Of a DNA stretch of 64,000 bases, positions 1-7,538 are shown piece by piece. The notes under the pieces were generated by a model. It was not told the origin of the DNA and did not search any database. It worked only from the letters and a program-made list of their open reading frames with translations. The first letter of the stretch is position 1. Each line of letters begins with the position of its first letter. A program made the translations under genes and the position numbers. The DNA is from CAZYLZ01 sp964648335 (GTDB lineage: Bacteria; Patescibacteriota; Minisyncoccia; Phycocordibacterales; UBA2100): assembly GCA_964648335.1 (NCBI GenBank), contig CAZYLZ010000006.1:1-64000 (forward strand), given 5' to 3'.

Positions 1-52
1 ACATGGGAAAAAATCCGACGAGTAGCACATAGAGTAGCGTAATGATTCGCAT
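1..52 (-). CDS. N-terminus of a secreted or membrane protein (partial)
   Basis: Only the first 17 codons lie in the window. They read MRIITLLYVLLVGFFPM, a basic start followed by a hydrophobic stretch, as in a signal peptide or membrane anchor. A GAGGAG ribosome binding site at 60-65 sits 7 nt before the ATG, and a strong promoter lies just upstream at 87-115. The combination of promoter, binding site and signal-like start makes this a real gene cut off by the window edge. Its function cannot be told. Confidence 0.6.
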   Translation of the reverse strand, partial: MRIITLLYVLLVGFFPM

Positions 53-86
53 TCTCATTCTCCTCGATTTGACCACTGCTCGGAGT

Positions 87-115
87 ATTATACATTCTAT
101 TGACGTGTTAGTCAA
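87..115 (-). promoter_or_regulatory. Sigma-70-type promoter
   Basis: TTGACT (115-110), a 17-bp spacer and TATAAT (92-87) read leftwards. It gives a short leader before the partial gene that starts at 52. Confidence 0.7.
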
Positions 116-198
116 CTCCATTTTGAGAATTCTTTTGATCTGCAGCCAAGGCATTATCCTCACCTTTGCGAGAAAACTTGCGTCAGTCTTTAGCTCTA

Positions 199-228
199 CA
201 AAAAACCGGCACCTTTGTACGGTGCCGG
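199..228 (-). terminator. Rho-independent terminator
   Basis: An 8-bp GC-rich stem (206-213 with 221-228) with a 7-nt loop is followed on the minus strand by a T run. It ends the small membrane-protein gene immediately upstream. Confidence 0.8.
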
Positions 229-245
229 CAGAGCCTTATCGCAAG

Positions 246-518
246 TCACGGACCAGCGCTACTGGCCAAGATACGGCGGCGTAACACCTGTGCAAACACG
301 ATTAGCACCACCCATACGATAGGCAGGTGCAGCCCGTAAATGGCAAGCTCCGCAGCGCCAAATACGACCGAAAAAAGCATGAGCATCGTGCATTCGTCCG
401 CTGCTTTCTTGTACTGTTTCGCCGCATGCATCTGGCTAATTTTTGCGAGCCGCCAGAAGCCGTAGACCGTCGCTGCGACGAATGCGAGAGAGATTAGTAC
501 CATGACATTACTTGCCAT
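246..518 (-). CDS. Small orphan membrane protein
   Basis: This 90-aa protein is not recognised as a known family. It has a hydrophobic N-terminal segment (MASNVMVLISLAFVAATVYG), a charged Lys/Gln-rich stretch, and two further hydrophobic segments around residues 45-60 and 65-80, so two or three membrane passes are likely. The start was placed at the ATG that follows an AAGGAAGG ribosome binding site rather than at an in-frame ATG 11 codons upstream. It has its own promoter and terminator and thus forms a single-gene unit. A membrane location is inferred only from hydrophobicity. Confidence 0.6.
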   Translation of the reverse strand: MASNVMVLISLAFVAATVYGFWRLAKISQMHAAKQYKKAADECTMLMLFSVVFGAAELAIYGLHLPIVWVVLIVFAQVLRRRILASSAGP

Positions 519-553
519 GCGCACACCTTCCTTTTGTTGCTTGGACTGCACGA

Positions 554-582
554 TTTATACCGGCAAACGCTCGTACGTGCAA
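554..582 (-). promoter_or_regulatory. Promoter of the small membrane-protein gene
   Basis: TTGCAC (582-577), a 17-bp spacer and TATAAA (559-554) on the minus strand, about 35 nt before the start codon at 518. Confidence 0.65.
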
Positions 583-622
583 CAGCAATAAATCCCTCGC
601 CGATAATCAGTTCTGTGAATAT

Positions 623-651
623 AAAACCGGCACCCTTCATGGGTGCCGGTT
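623..651 (-). terminator. Rho-independent terminator
   Basis: An 11-bp arm pair (625-635 with 641-651) is followed by TTTTA on the minus strand, just after the stop of the 121-aa orphan gene. It carries the same CCGGCACC stem motif as the terminator at 199-228. Confidence 0.75.
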
Positions 652-666
652 GTCGTAGGTGCCGTT

Positions 667-1032
667 CTAGCAGGCTTTGCAGGCCTGTAGGGTCTCGGCA
701 AGTCCCGTGACGATGTCGTGCGCCTTACGCGTCCGACACTGCGCAATTACGAGGACATCGCATATGTCCCGCGTTCCGGCGTACTTGCCGCTCGAGTAGG
801 CGATTGCCTCTGCGACGGCAAACAAAACGACTGCCTTGACGTCGCGTTCGATCGCCGAGCGCGATGCCGGCGAGCCTTCAAGCGCGGCGATCTCGGTTAT
901 GAGATTGCCGGCCATCACGCGGCGACACTGCTGCGACATAAGCGCGATCTGCTCGCGTGGCAGACCAAAATCGACGAGATTTTCTTCGGCTTGGCAGTTG
1001 ACTTGCTGCACAAGCTTGAGATTAGGTTTCAA
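667..1032 (-). CDS. Orphan cytoplasmic protein, TTG start
   Basis: This 121-aa protein is not recognised. It has no signal peptide or membrane segment and looks mostly helical. It carries five cysteines, two in the tail QACKAC. The start is TTG, chosen because AGAAGGAAG lies about 6 nt upstream and no ATG sits in frame nearby. A promoter (1067-1094) and a terminator (623-651) bracket it as a one-gene unit. Confidence 0.55.
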   Translation of the reverse strand: MKPNLKLVQQVNCQAEENLVDFGLPREQIALMSQQCRRVMAGNLITEIAALEGSPASRSAIERDVKAVVLFAVAEAIAYSSGKYAGTRDICDVLVIAQCRTRKAHDIVTGLAETLQACKAC

Positions 1033-1066
1033 TGTATTCTTCCTTCTCTTACTTTAACTGATTTGT

Positions 1067-1094
1067 ATTATACTTCGATTTTCTATTTTTGCAA
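1067..1094 (-). promoter_or_regulatory. Promoter of the 121-aa orphan gene
   Basis: TTGCAA (1094-1089), a 16-bp spacer and TATAAT (1072-1067). The -35 box abuts the terminator of the next unit upstream. Confidence 0.7.
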
Positions 1095-1096
1095 GT

Positions 1097-1126
1097 AAAA
1101 AGCCGACACCTTTCGGTGCCGGCTTT
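1097..1126 (-). terminator. Rho-independent terminator
   Basis: A 12-nt left arm (1099-1110) pairs with 1115-1125, with TTTTTA following on the minus strand. It would end a minus-strand gene that is lost in the N gap. Confidence 0.75.
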
Positions 1127-1128
1127 GC

Positions 1129-1228
1129 NNNNNNNNNNNNNNNNNNNNNNNNNNNNNNNNNNNNNNNNNNNNNNNNNNNNNNNNNNNNNNNNNNNNNNNN
1201 NNNNNNNNNNNNNNNNNNNNNNNNNNNN
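1129..1228. other. Assembly gap of 100 N
   Basis: Exactly 100 undetermined bases, the usual placeholder for a scaffold join of unknown size. A gene between the terminator at 1097-1126 and the stop at 1234 may be missing here. Confidence 0.95.
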
Positions 1229-1233
1229 TGCGC

Positions 1234-1602
1234 TCACGCCGCAATAATGCGGCGGTATTCTGCCAGATTCTGGTGCTTTGCCAGATGCTCGAGGACCAGT
1301 CGGTTCTCGGGAGTGTCCAAGAACGTCCGGTGCTCGTGCTCGATAGTCTCGTCCCACTCGGGCATGCCGATATCGCTCATGGTGCGCTCGCACCGATACG
1401 AATGAGTCCTGACAGCATCGGTGTACGAGACCTCAGCTCTAAACCAGTGCAGCCGCCTACCACCTGGCAGCAGCTGCACAGTCGGCATTCCGAGCGCCTT
1501 CAAATAGCTGATATTGAGGGTCGTATTTTTCTCGACCCGCACCACAATATACGGCACGCCGACTTTGAATTTCGGGGCAGTAAGCGGTAGTAGGTTCAGC
1601 AT
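1234..1602 (-). CDS. Orphan hypothetical protein
   Basis: A 122-aa soluble protein of no recognised family. The N-terminal half is beta-rich (for example VGVPYIVVRVEKNTTLN) and the C-terminal half is acidic and helical with many His and Glu. The start ATG follows ACGGAGGAACTC, a near-perfect ribosome binding site. The promoter at 1631-1658 shows that it is transcribed separately from clpB. The gene stops only 5 nt from the N gap. Confidence 0.6.
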   Translation of the reverse strand: MLNLLPLTAPKFKVGVPYIVVRVEKNTTLNISYLKALGMPTVQLLPGGRRLHWFRAEVSYTDAVRTHSYRCERTMSDIGMPEWDETIEHEHRTFLDTPENRLVLEHLAKHQNLAEYRRIIAA

Positions 1603-1630
1603 GAGTTCCTCCGTTACAAATCCGGTCGAT

Positions 1631-1658
1631 AGTGTACGACTTCACACATATATGTCAA
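1631..1658 (-). promoter_or_regulatory. Promoter of the 122-aa orphan gene
   Basis: TTGACA (1658-1653), a 16-bp spacer and TACACT (1636-1631). The -35 lies inside the downstream part of the clpB terminator region. Confidence 0.55.
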
Positions 1659-1697
1659 ATAACGCTCCCGGACCGTAGCCCAGGAGCGCTATTTTTA
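1657..1697 (-). terminator. Terminator of the clpB unit
   Basis: A long stem pairs about 1658-1670 with 1681-1693. T-rich flanks lie on both sides, so it may work in both directions. It lies directly after the clpB stop codon. Confidence 0.65.
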
Positions 1698-1704
1698 GAA
1701 AACA

Positions 1705-4407
1705 TTACTTGACGACCGAAGCGATTCGGCTGCGGATGCTCCTGTCCTGCTCGGCGCGTTTGCGCACGTCGAAGGTGAATTCGGTCTTCCCTGCTTCGTC
1801 GGTGCGGATGCCCACCCGCACTTCTCCGCCCTCCATCACACCCCGCGAGACCATCATGTTAGCGATTGGCGTAAGGAGCGCCGACTGGATGAGGCGCTTC
1901 AGTGGTCGCGCTCCGTACTGCGGGTTGTAGCCTTCTTTGGCCAAAAACGCGAGCGCATCGTCGGAAACCACAATCGATATGTCTTTGTCTTTGAGGCGCT
2001 CGGTGACGAGTCCTATCTGGATCTTGACGATGTTCTGGATGGCTGCGCTCGAGAGGATGTTGAAGATGATGATCTCGTCGAGACGGTTCAAGAACTCGGG
2101 GCGGAAGTAGTCCTTAAGGGCGTCGGTCACCTTTTGGCGCGTCTCGTCGTACTTTTCGGCGTCGGTGATGGCCGATCCACTAAAGCCGAGCTTCGAGAAC
2201 TTGTCGATGAACTCGGCGCCGATGTTCGAAGTGAGGATGATCACCGTGTTCTTAAAGTTGACGGTGCGACCCTTAGCATCGGTAAGGCGCCCGTTGTCCA
2301 AGACCTGCAAGAGAATGTTGAATACTTCGGGGTGTGCCTTTTCGATCTCGTCGAAAAGGATAACGGCGTACGGGCGATGCCGCACACGCTCGGTAAGGCC
2401 TCCCCCTTCGTCGTGTCCTACGTAGCCAGGCGGCGAGCCGATGAGCTTGGCTACCGAGTGCTTCTCCATGAATTCGGACATGTCGACGCGGATGAGCGCC
2501 GACTCGTCGTCAAAGAGATACTGTGCGAGTGCTTTGGTAAGTTCGGTCTTGCCCACGCCTGTAGGACCCAAGAACAAGAAACTGCCGATAGGACGATTAG
2601 GATCTGCGATGCCGGCGCGCGAGCGCTTAATCGCGTCCGAGACACGCTGCACGGCATCTTCTTGGCCGATGATGCGGTCCTTGAGCTGCTCTTCCATGCG
2701 TGCGAGCTTCTCGGCCTCTTGCTCGAGCATGCGCGAGACAGGGACCCCGGTCCAGCGTGCGACGACCGCCGCGATGTCGCTTTCGGTAACCTCTTCTTTT
2801 AAAATACGGCGTGTCGACTGCAACTTCTTGAGCCGCTTGAGCTTAGTGTCGAGCTCTTTCTCTAACGTCGGGATTCGTGCATAGCGGATCTCGGCAGCCT
2901 TGGTAAGGTCTGCGGCTGCTTCTGCAGACTCGGCCTCGAGGCGCAGGTTCTCGAGCTCGCTCTTAATCTCTTTTATGGAGGTAAGCGTCTCCTTTTCGTT
3001 AGTCCACTTGAGTTCGAGCTCTTGCGTGCCTTCCTTAAGATCTGCTATCTCTTTCTCGATTATCTTTGTGCGTGCCTTGGACTTTTTGTTGTCGTCCTCG
3101 ACATCTTTCTTAAGTGCTTCTTTCTCGATCTCGAGGCGCATGATCTTGCGATGCGCTTCTTCGAGCTGCGGCGGCTTGTTCTCGAGCGAGAGCCTGAGAG
3201 CCGATGCAGATTCGTCTATGAGATCGATCGCCTTGTCCGGCAAGAAACGGTCGGTTATGTAGCGCGAGCTCAGCTTTACGGCGGCGATGAGCGCCTCGTC
3301 GACGATCCGTACGCCATGATAGAGCTCGTATTTCTCTTTGAGACCTCGCAAAATGGCGACCGCGTCGTCGGTAGACGGCTCGTTTACGTACACCGGCTGG
3401 AAGCGGCGTGTAAGCGCGGCGTCATGCTCGATGTGTCGCTGGTATTCCTTGAGGGTAGTTGCTCCGATTATGCGCATCTCACCTCGGGCGAGTGCAGGCT
3501 TGAGCATATTCGATGCGTCCATCGCACCTTCTGCGGCGCCGGCACCTACCAGCGTATGGAGCTCGTCGATAAAGAGGATGATCTTGCCTTCAGCACGTTC
3601 GACTTCTTTCATGACGGTCTTCAGGCGCTCTTCGAACTCGCCGCGGTACTTCGTGCCGGCGATGAGGAGGCCAAGATCAAGCATCACGAGGTCTTTGCCA
3701 CGCAAAGACTCGGGCACATCACCGCTTGCAAGGCGTTGTGCCAAGCCTTCGGCCACGGCGGTCTTGCCCACACCCGGCTCGCCGATAAGTACCGGGTTGT
3801 TCTTGGTGCGGCGGCTCAGTATCTGTATGACGCGCGTTATCTCTTCGTCGCGGCCGATGACCGGGTCGAGCTTATTCTCGCTCGCAAGTTTCGTGAGCGA
3901 ACGCGCGTAGCGCTGGAGCGCTCGAGCCTTCTTGTTGGGTTCGTCGGTGTCCGACAAGCGTCCTTCCTTTATGTCGGCCAATACGCGTGCGAGCGCGGCA
4001 CGGTCGATCCGGAAGCGGCGCAGCACCTCGGCGGCCTGGCCGGGGTGCTCGAGAACAGCGAGGAGAAGGTGCTCAGTCGAGACGAACTGATCGTTGAACG
4101 ATGCGGCGATGCGCGGAGCAGCCTCGAACACCTGCGCCAATTCCGGCGTCAGGTAGAGCTGAAACGACGGAGACACCGTGTTGCCCGTCGAGCCGGCATC
4201 GAGCATCTCGATCACCGAGTCCAAGAGGTTATTCGTGTCGACCTCGATCTGCTCGAGCATCGAAAGTACGAGTCCTTCGTCTTGCGAGAGAAGCGCCAAA
4301 AAGAGATGGAGCGGATTGACCTGGTTCTGTCCCCGCTCGATAGCAAGCTGATGAGCGCGGTGAACCGCTTCTTTGGCTTTGGTTGTGTAGTTGTTGAATG
4401 GCGTCAT
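1705..4407 (-). CDS. clpB: ClpB-type AAA+ disaggregase with a ClpC-like loop
   Basis: A 900-aa Hsp100 unfoldase that threads protein substrates through a hexameric pore using ATP. Order of domains: double Clp-N repeat (about 1-150), first AAA+ domain with Walker A GEPGVGKT (209-216), Walker B ILFIDE (277-282) and pore loop KYRG, a long coiled-coil middle domain (about 405-540) with the ClpB-style LTKAAEIRYARIPTLEKEL stretch, second AAA+ domain with Walker A GPTGVGKT (614-621), Walker B VILFDE (682-687) and pore loop GYVG, and a D2 C-terminal domain. The long middle domain says ClpB. Yet residues 738-743 read SKLGFS where ClpA and ClpC carry the IGF/IGL-type loop that docks on ClpP. There is no ribosome binding site. 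It lies 31 bp after the trypsin-like gene and is probably cotranscribed with it. Confidence 0.9.
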   Translation of the reverse strand: MTPFNNYTTKAKEAVHRAHQLAIERGQNQVNPLHLFLALLSQDEGLVLSMLEQIEVDTNNLLDSVIEMLDAGSTGNTVSPSFQLYLTPELAQVFEAAPRIAASFNDQFVSTEHLLLAVLEHPGQAAEVLRRFRIDRAALARVLADIKEGRLSDTDEPNKKARALQRYARSLTKLASENKLDPVIGRDEEITRVIQILSRRTKNNPVLIGEPGVGKTAVAEGLAQRLASGDVPESLRGKDLVMLDLGLLIAGTKYRGEFEERLKTVMKEVERAEGKIILFIDELHTLVGAGAAEGAMDASNMLKPALARGEMRIIGATTLKEYQRHIEHDAALTRRFQPVYVNEPSTDDAVAILRGLKEKYELYHGVRIVDEALIAAVKLSSRYITDRFLPDKAIDLIDESASALRLSLENKPPQLEEAHRKIMRLEIEKEALKKDVEDDNKKSKARTKIIEKEIADLKEGTQELELKWTNEKETLTSIKEIKSELENLRLEAESAEAAADLTKAAEIRYARIPTLEKELDTKLKRLKKLQSTRRILKEEVTESDIAAVVARWTGVPVSRMLEQEAEKLARMEEQLKDRIIGQEDAVQRVSDAIKRSRAGIADPNRPIGSFLFLGPTGVGKTELTKALAQYLFDDESALIRVDMSEFMEKHSVAKLIGSPPGYVGHDEGGGLTERVRHRPYAVILFDEIEKAHPEVFNILLQVLDNGRLTDAKGRTVNFKNTVIILTSNIGAEFIDKFSKLGFSGSAITDAEKYDETRQKVTDALKDYFRPEFLNRLDEIIIFNILSSAAIQNIVKIQIGLVTERLKDKDISIVVSDDALAFLAKEGYNPQYGARPLKRLIQSALLTPIANMMVSRGVMEGGEVRVGIRTDEAGKTEFTFDVRKRAEQDRSIRSRIASVVK

Positions 4408-4438
4408 AGTGCTCTTATTGTTTTGCTTGTAATCTCGC

Positions 4439-5236
4439 TTACGTCCCAGGCGTCGACGTGGCCGGTTTTAATAGTTCGAGGATAGCACGGGCAGGTACTA
4501 TCGTGCCATCGTTGCCCGTCACGATACCTACGACGGACCCATCGGTATTTATTACAGGACTCCCAAAAATGGCTGAAATGCTTGTTCCAATAGCCTTTGT
4601 GCTCGGGGTCGAGGTGCTTGCGTCTGTTGGCATCGTGGTCACTATTCCTTGCGAAACCCTTAGGTTCTCGATTCCCGAAAGCCCAATGATCGTATCGCCC
4701 AAACGAAGCGCTTCGGAGTTAAGGTTGGCCGGAACTGCCTTCGGGCTCGAGCTTGCATCATCTAATGCAAGTAGGGAGACTCCATGAAGACCGCTGACAA
4801 ACACGTGGGCCGTCACGTCACCACCAGGGAGCCGCACAATGTAGGTACGGTCCTTCTCGAACTGGTTCGCGTCGGTGGCGATGATCCCGCTCGTTACGGC
4901 GACCCCTTTGGCAGTAAAGACAGGTTCGTCGGCGTCGATTGAGTTGCGATAGATACCGGCGACGGATGGTGACGCCTTAGCAACCGCCTTGGCAATGAGA
5001 TCGGTCTCTTTGATGATGACAGTCTTCTCTTGGGTTATGACACTCGCCGTCTGCGACTGTGATGGCACGACCTTCTCCACGGTACGCTCGACGATGCGGT
5101 TTATGTTTTGCGTCACGGTCGAGGGTGCCTGCTGGACCAAAGCTACTGTGACGATACACGTGGCTATCGAAGTCACAAAGCTCACCAGTAAGGTGAGCAG
5201 GATGAGCTGAGATTTGTTGAGTTCTTCGACATTCAT
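4439..5236 (-). CDS. Membrane-anchored trypsin-fold protein, catalytic triad lost
   Basis: A 265-aa protein with one N-terminal membrane segment (about 10-35), a charged linker, and a domain that follows the HtrA/trypsin pattern from about residue 80. Recognisable landmarks are the GVAVTSGIIATDANQF strand pair, the GVSLLAL strand, LGDTIIGLSG, and GSPVINTDGSVVGIVTG. Each catalytic position of an HtrA protease is changed: the histidine region reads TDANQF, the aspartate strand begins GVSLL, and the GNSGGP serine loop reads IFGSP. It is therefore probably a non-catalytic binding protein. No PDZ domain follows. It is the first gene of a likely leaderless transcript that continues into clpB, suggesting a role in envelope protein quality control. 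Confidence 0.75.
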   Translation of the reverse strand: MNVEELNKSQLILLTLLVSFVTSIATCIVTVALVQQAPSTVTQNINRIVERTVEKVVPSQSQTASVITQEKTVIIKETDLIAKAVAKASPSVAGIYRNSIDADEPVFTAKGVAVTSGIIATDANQFEKDRTYIVRLPGGDVTAHVFVSGLHGVSLLALDDASSSPKAVPANLNSEALRLGDTIIGLSGIENLRVSQGIVTTMPTDASTSTPSTKAIGTSISAIFGSPVINTDGSVVGIVTGNDGTIVPARAILELLKPATSTPGT

Positions 5237-5242
5237 AGGGGC

Positions 5243-5270
5243 ATCATAGCAAGCACTACTTGCTCTGCAA
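5243..5270 (-). promoter_or_regulatory. Promoter of the trypsin-like/clpB unit, leaderless
   Basis: TTGCAG (5270-5265), a 16-bp spacer and an extended -10 TGCTATGAT (hexamer 5248-5243). Only 6 nt separate the -10 box from the ATG at 5236, so the transcript should begin at or next to the start codon. Confidence 0.75.
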
Positions 5271-5296
5271 GTGTGAACATGGTCCCGAGCATACGC

Positions 5297-6361
5297 CTAT
5301 GCCAAGACTGGAGCGCCCATATGGAAACCGAGGACGAGCAAGGTGGCAAGCGCGGTACAGACGAACATGAGAGCCTGCATTGACCGTTCGATGGCGTATC
5401 CGCGGGTATCTATTGAAAGCGTAATGATGAGCGGTATGGAGACGAGCACCACAATGAGCAAGAAGAGGTATTTCACTATCGTAAACGGCGAAGTTTTTGC
5501 CCAGTCCAGGAATCCACCCTTTGCGGTCTCGACGATCACCACCCGTGCCGAAGAGACCTTCTCGGGAAGCGAAAAACGACTCCTCACGAGATCAGATTCG
5601 GGCGACAGTGACTCTACGGCTGGCTCAAGTGCTGTGAGTGCCACCTCGGTTACTGTCGTCGTAGCAACTATTGCGGCTTCGTCCTTGAACTCGAGCACCT
5701 GGGTCTCGGCGCCGAGAACCCTGTCCGACTTTGCCGCTGTCGCGAGCTCGACATGCACCTCCTCGGGTTTGAATGACGGAGGCGGAGCCTGCGTTACGCG
5801 CTCGACAAGCTTCGGCGAGCCGAACATCTCGACGACAAACGTGGTCTTGTGGCCTTGATACGTCCCCTCTGCGGTCGCCACTCCAATGTTCGTGTAATGC
5901 TGATGCAAAAGATTCGCGCGATGCCCTGGGCTGTTCATCCACGCGCTCTCTACCGCACTCGAGTCCGAGAAATCGATAGCGAGGTTCTCGCCGGCATAGA
6001 GATAACTGTAACCGGCGCGCTTTACCCAATCCCAGGGCTGCGATCCATCGGGGCTGGTATGCGAAAAGTATCCCTTTTGTGCCATGTCGTTGGCCTTGGC
6101 CTGTGCGGCAAGTACCAAGAGTGGATCGACAGTAAGCGAATCAAGCGACTTTGCCGCGCGGTCGGCATTTGCAGATTCGGTAAGTACGCTGGCGACTACC
6201 GCTGCGTACTGTCCGCCCTTTACCAACTGCGTCTGGTATACAGCCACCGTAACAGAACCGGCAAGAAGCATGGTACACACCGAGAGCACTGGTCCACGCA
6301 TCATGTGCGGATAGTGATCGTTGCCCGGATGCGGGATGAGGGCGTGCTTGAGCCATGACAT
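5297..6361 (-). CDS. Secreted CAP/SCP-domain protein
   Basis: A 354-aa protein with an N-terminal hydrophobic segment, a CAP domain of the YkwD type (about residues 55-190) and two or three membrane segments at the C-terminal end (about 285-350). CAP landmarks are KGYFSHTSPDGSQPWDW, GYSYLYAGENLAI, AVESAWMNSPGHRANLL and the final strand FVVEMFG; the paired His and Glu residues of the cavity are present. The start was set at the ATG that follows TATACT by 7 nt, not at an upstream in-frame TTG. CAP proteins in bacteria are extracytoplasmic and their substrates are poorly known. The C-terminal membrane domain is unusual for the family. Confidence 0.8.
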   Translation of the reverse strand: MSWLKHALIPHPGNDHYPHMMRGPVLSVCTMLLAGSVTVAVYQTQLVKGGQYAAVVASVLTESANADRAAKSLDSLTVDPLLVLAAQAKANDMAQKGYFSHTSPDGSQPWDWVKRAGYSYLYAGENLAIDFSDSSAVESAWMNSPGHRANLLHQHYTNIGVATAEGTYQGHKTTFVVEMFGSPKLVERVTQAPPPSFKPEEVHVELATAAKSDRVLGAETQVLEFKDEAAIVATTTVTEVALTALEPAVESLSPESDLVRSRFSLPEKVSSARVVIVETAKGGFLDWAKTSPFTIVKYLFLLIVVLVSIPLIITLSIDTRGYAIERSMQALMFVCTALATLLVLGFHMGAPVLA

Positions 6362-6413
6362 GGCAGTAAGTATACCGCCCTTCGGCACGCTGTTTCTATA
6401 GTATGTCCACAAA

Positions 6414-6443
6414 TAAAAAACCGCCCGGGTGTGTCCCGGACGG
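6414..6443 (-). terminator. Rho-independent terminator
   Basis: A GC-rich stem (6421-6429 with 6434-6443) with a minus-strand T run TTTTTTATTT. It ends the 110-aa orphan gene. Confidence 0.8.
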
Positions 6444-6451
6444 TGGTAGTT

Positions 6452-6784
6452 CTAGTACTCGTCGTTGGTCGAGCACTCGTAGGCATCGCGAAGCTGGACG
6501 ATTTCTGACGTCCAACTACAGAGCCACGAGTCTTTTCGTGCAAGCATTGTCAGTGCCGCCGTCGTGCCGGGGATGCCATACTTGCTGGCGGCTTCCCCAA
6601 TAATCTCCCGCATCATGTCGAACCATTCGTGTCTCGAGTACTTCTCGATCCTCGTGTGGTCAAACCAGCCACGTTGTGCCAAGACCTCAGCGGCGTCCAC
6701 CAAGCAATCGATTCGCTCGGGGATACACGCCTTCTGGTCGCGGATGTGGGTGTAGGCGCGGGTGGCGTTCTGGTACTTGCTCAT
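6452..6784 (-). CDS. Orphan hypothetical protein
   Basis: A 110-aa soluble, Trp- and Cys-containing protein that is not recognised. It looks helical throughout (for example RIDCLVDAAEVLAQRGW and EWFDMMREIIGEAASKYG). GGAGAGGA lies 8 nt before the ATG. A promoter about 110 nt upstream and a terminator just downstream make it a single-gene unit with an unusually long leader. Confidence 0.55.
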   Translation of the reverse strand: MSKYQNATRAYTHIRDQKACIPERIDCLVDAAEVLAQRGWFDHTRIEKYSRHEWFDMMREIIGEAASKYGIPGTTAALTMLARKDSWLCSWTSEIVQLRDAYECSTNDEY

Positions 6785-6896
6785 TTGGGTGTCCTCTCCA
6801 TCCGACCAGAGCGTATGCTCGGTCTTCAGATGGCAAAGGTCTCATCAGGCTAGGCCGAGACCGTGAGGGACAAACGAGGAGCTGACACCGACTAAT

Positions 6897-6924
6897 ATCA
6901 TAGCACAGATATACGAATATTCAA
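6897..6924 (-). promoter_or_regulatory. Promoter of the 110-aa orphan gene, long leader
   Basis: TTGAAT (6924-6919), a 16-bp spacer and an extended -10 TGCTATGAT (hexamer 6902-6897). The leader of about 105 nt contains a GAGCATACGCTC hairpin before the ribosome binding site. Confidence 0.6.
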
Positions 6925-6931
6925 ATCAAAC

Positions 6932-6961
6932 AAAAAACCTCCCATACGCGGGAGGTTTTTT
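6932..6961 (-). terminator. Terminator of the pilus operon
   Basis: A perfect 12-bp inverted repeat (6932-6943 with 6950-6961) made of CCTCCC/GGGAGG flanked by A and T runs. It can act in both directions and lies just after the last pilin gene. Confidence 0.85.
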
Positions 6962-6976
6962 GTTTGGGAAACAGAA

Positions 6977-7459
6977 TTATCGAGTGACTGTGATTGCTGG
7001 CGGTGTTGGGATCGAGGTTTCGTTCAATGCCTCCGGTGCAGCTACAGTATAGCGACCATCTGCATTGACCAAGATCGTAAACTTTGTGTCCGCACTAGCT
7101 CCGCCGGTTGGGTCTACTGGCATAACCGCCATGTAAACAGGTACGAGGCACGACTCCAGGTTTACGAGACCAGATCCAGTACCGATTTTTCGAGCAGTAC
7201 CGTCAATCGCCTGCCCGATACCGGTGCATGTGAACTGTCCCTTGTTGTCCGCAAGGTTTTGGCCTACCGCGTTTAAGATCGTGTTGACTGCCGACGAGCG
7301 CTGCGTGTTGCGTGCCTGTGCGAACTGCTTTGCCGGGTTGATAGCGATGATGACAATCGCTGCCAATATAGCGATGATGCCGATAACGACCAAAATCTCG
7401 ATGAGCGTGAAGCCGCCAGAAGCGACTGCTGACTTTACTCGTTTCATAAGTGAATACAT
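6977..7459 (-). CDS. Type IV prepilin, major-pilin-like
   Basis: A 160-aa prepilin, cleaved and assembled into the pilus fibre. The leader ends in GG before FTLIEILVVIGIIAILAAIV, with the fifth-residue glutamate needed for assembly and methylation. The hydrophobic helix is followed by NPAKQFAQARNTQR and a globular domain with two cysteines (FTCTGIG and ESCLVPV) that could form a disulfide. The start is either of two ATGs (7459 or 7447); neither has a clear ribosome binding site. It is the last gene of the operon and is separated from the adhesin by 79 bp, unlike the 1-nt junctions upstream, so it may have its own promoter. Confidence 0.85.
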   Translation of the reverse strand: MYSLMKRVKSAVASGGFTLIEILVVIGIIAILAAIVIIAINPAKQFAQARNTQRSSAVNTILNAVGQNLADNKGQFTCTGIGQAIDGTARKIGTGSGLVNLESCLVPVYMAVMPVDPTGGASADTKFTILVNADGRYTVAAPEALNETSIPTPPAITVTR

Positions 7460-7538
7460 ATCTATGCTAGCTAAATAAATTACTGACCCCGATATACCTT
7501 GCCTCCTCCCCTTCCCGCAAGTCTGACGATGTCGTCTG

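Noticed and set aside
42..284. An 80-codon frame at the left end on the plus strand
   Set aside because: No ribosome binding site, and it overlaps the promoter of the partial minus-strand gene, a terminator and the end of the next gene.
3022..4485. A 487-codon open frame on the plus strand opposite clpB
   Set aside because: It is a shadow of the GC-rich clpB coding strand, has no conserved motif and no binding site, while clpB is unambiguous.
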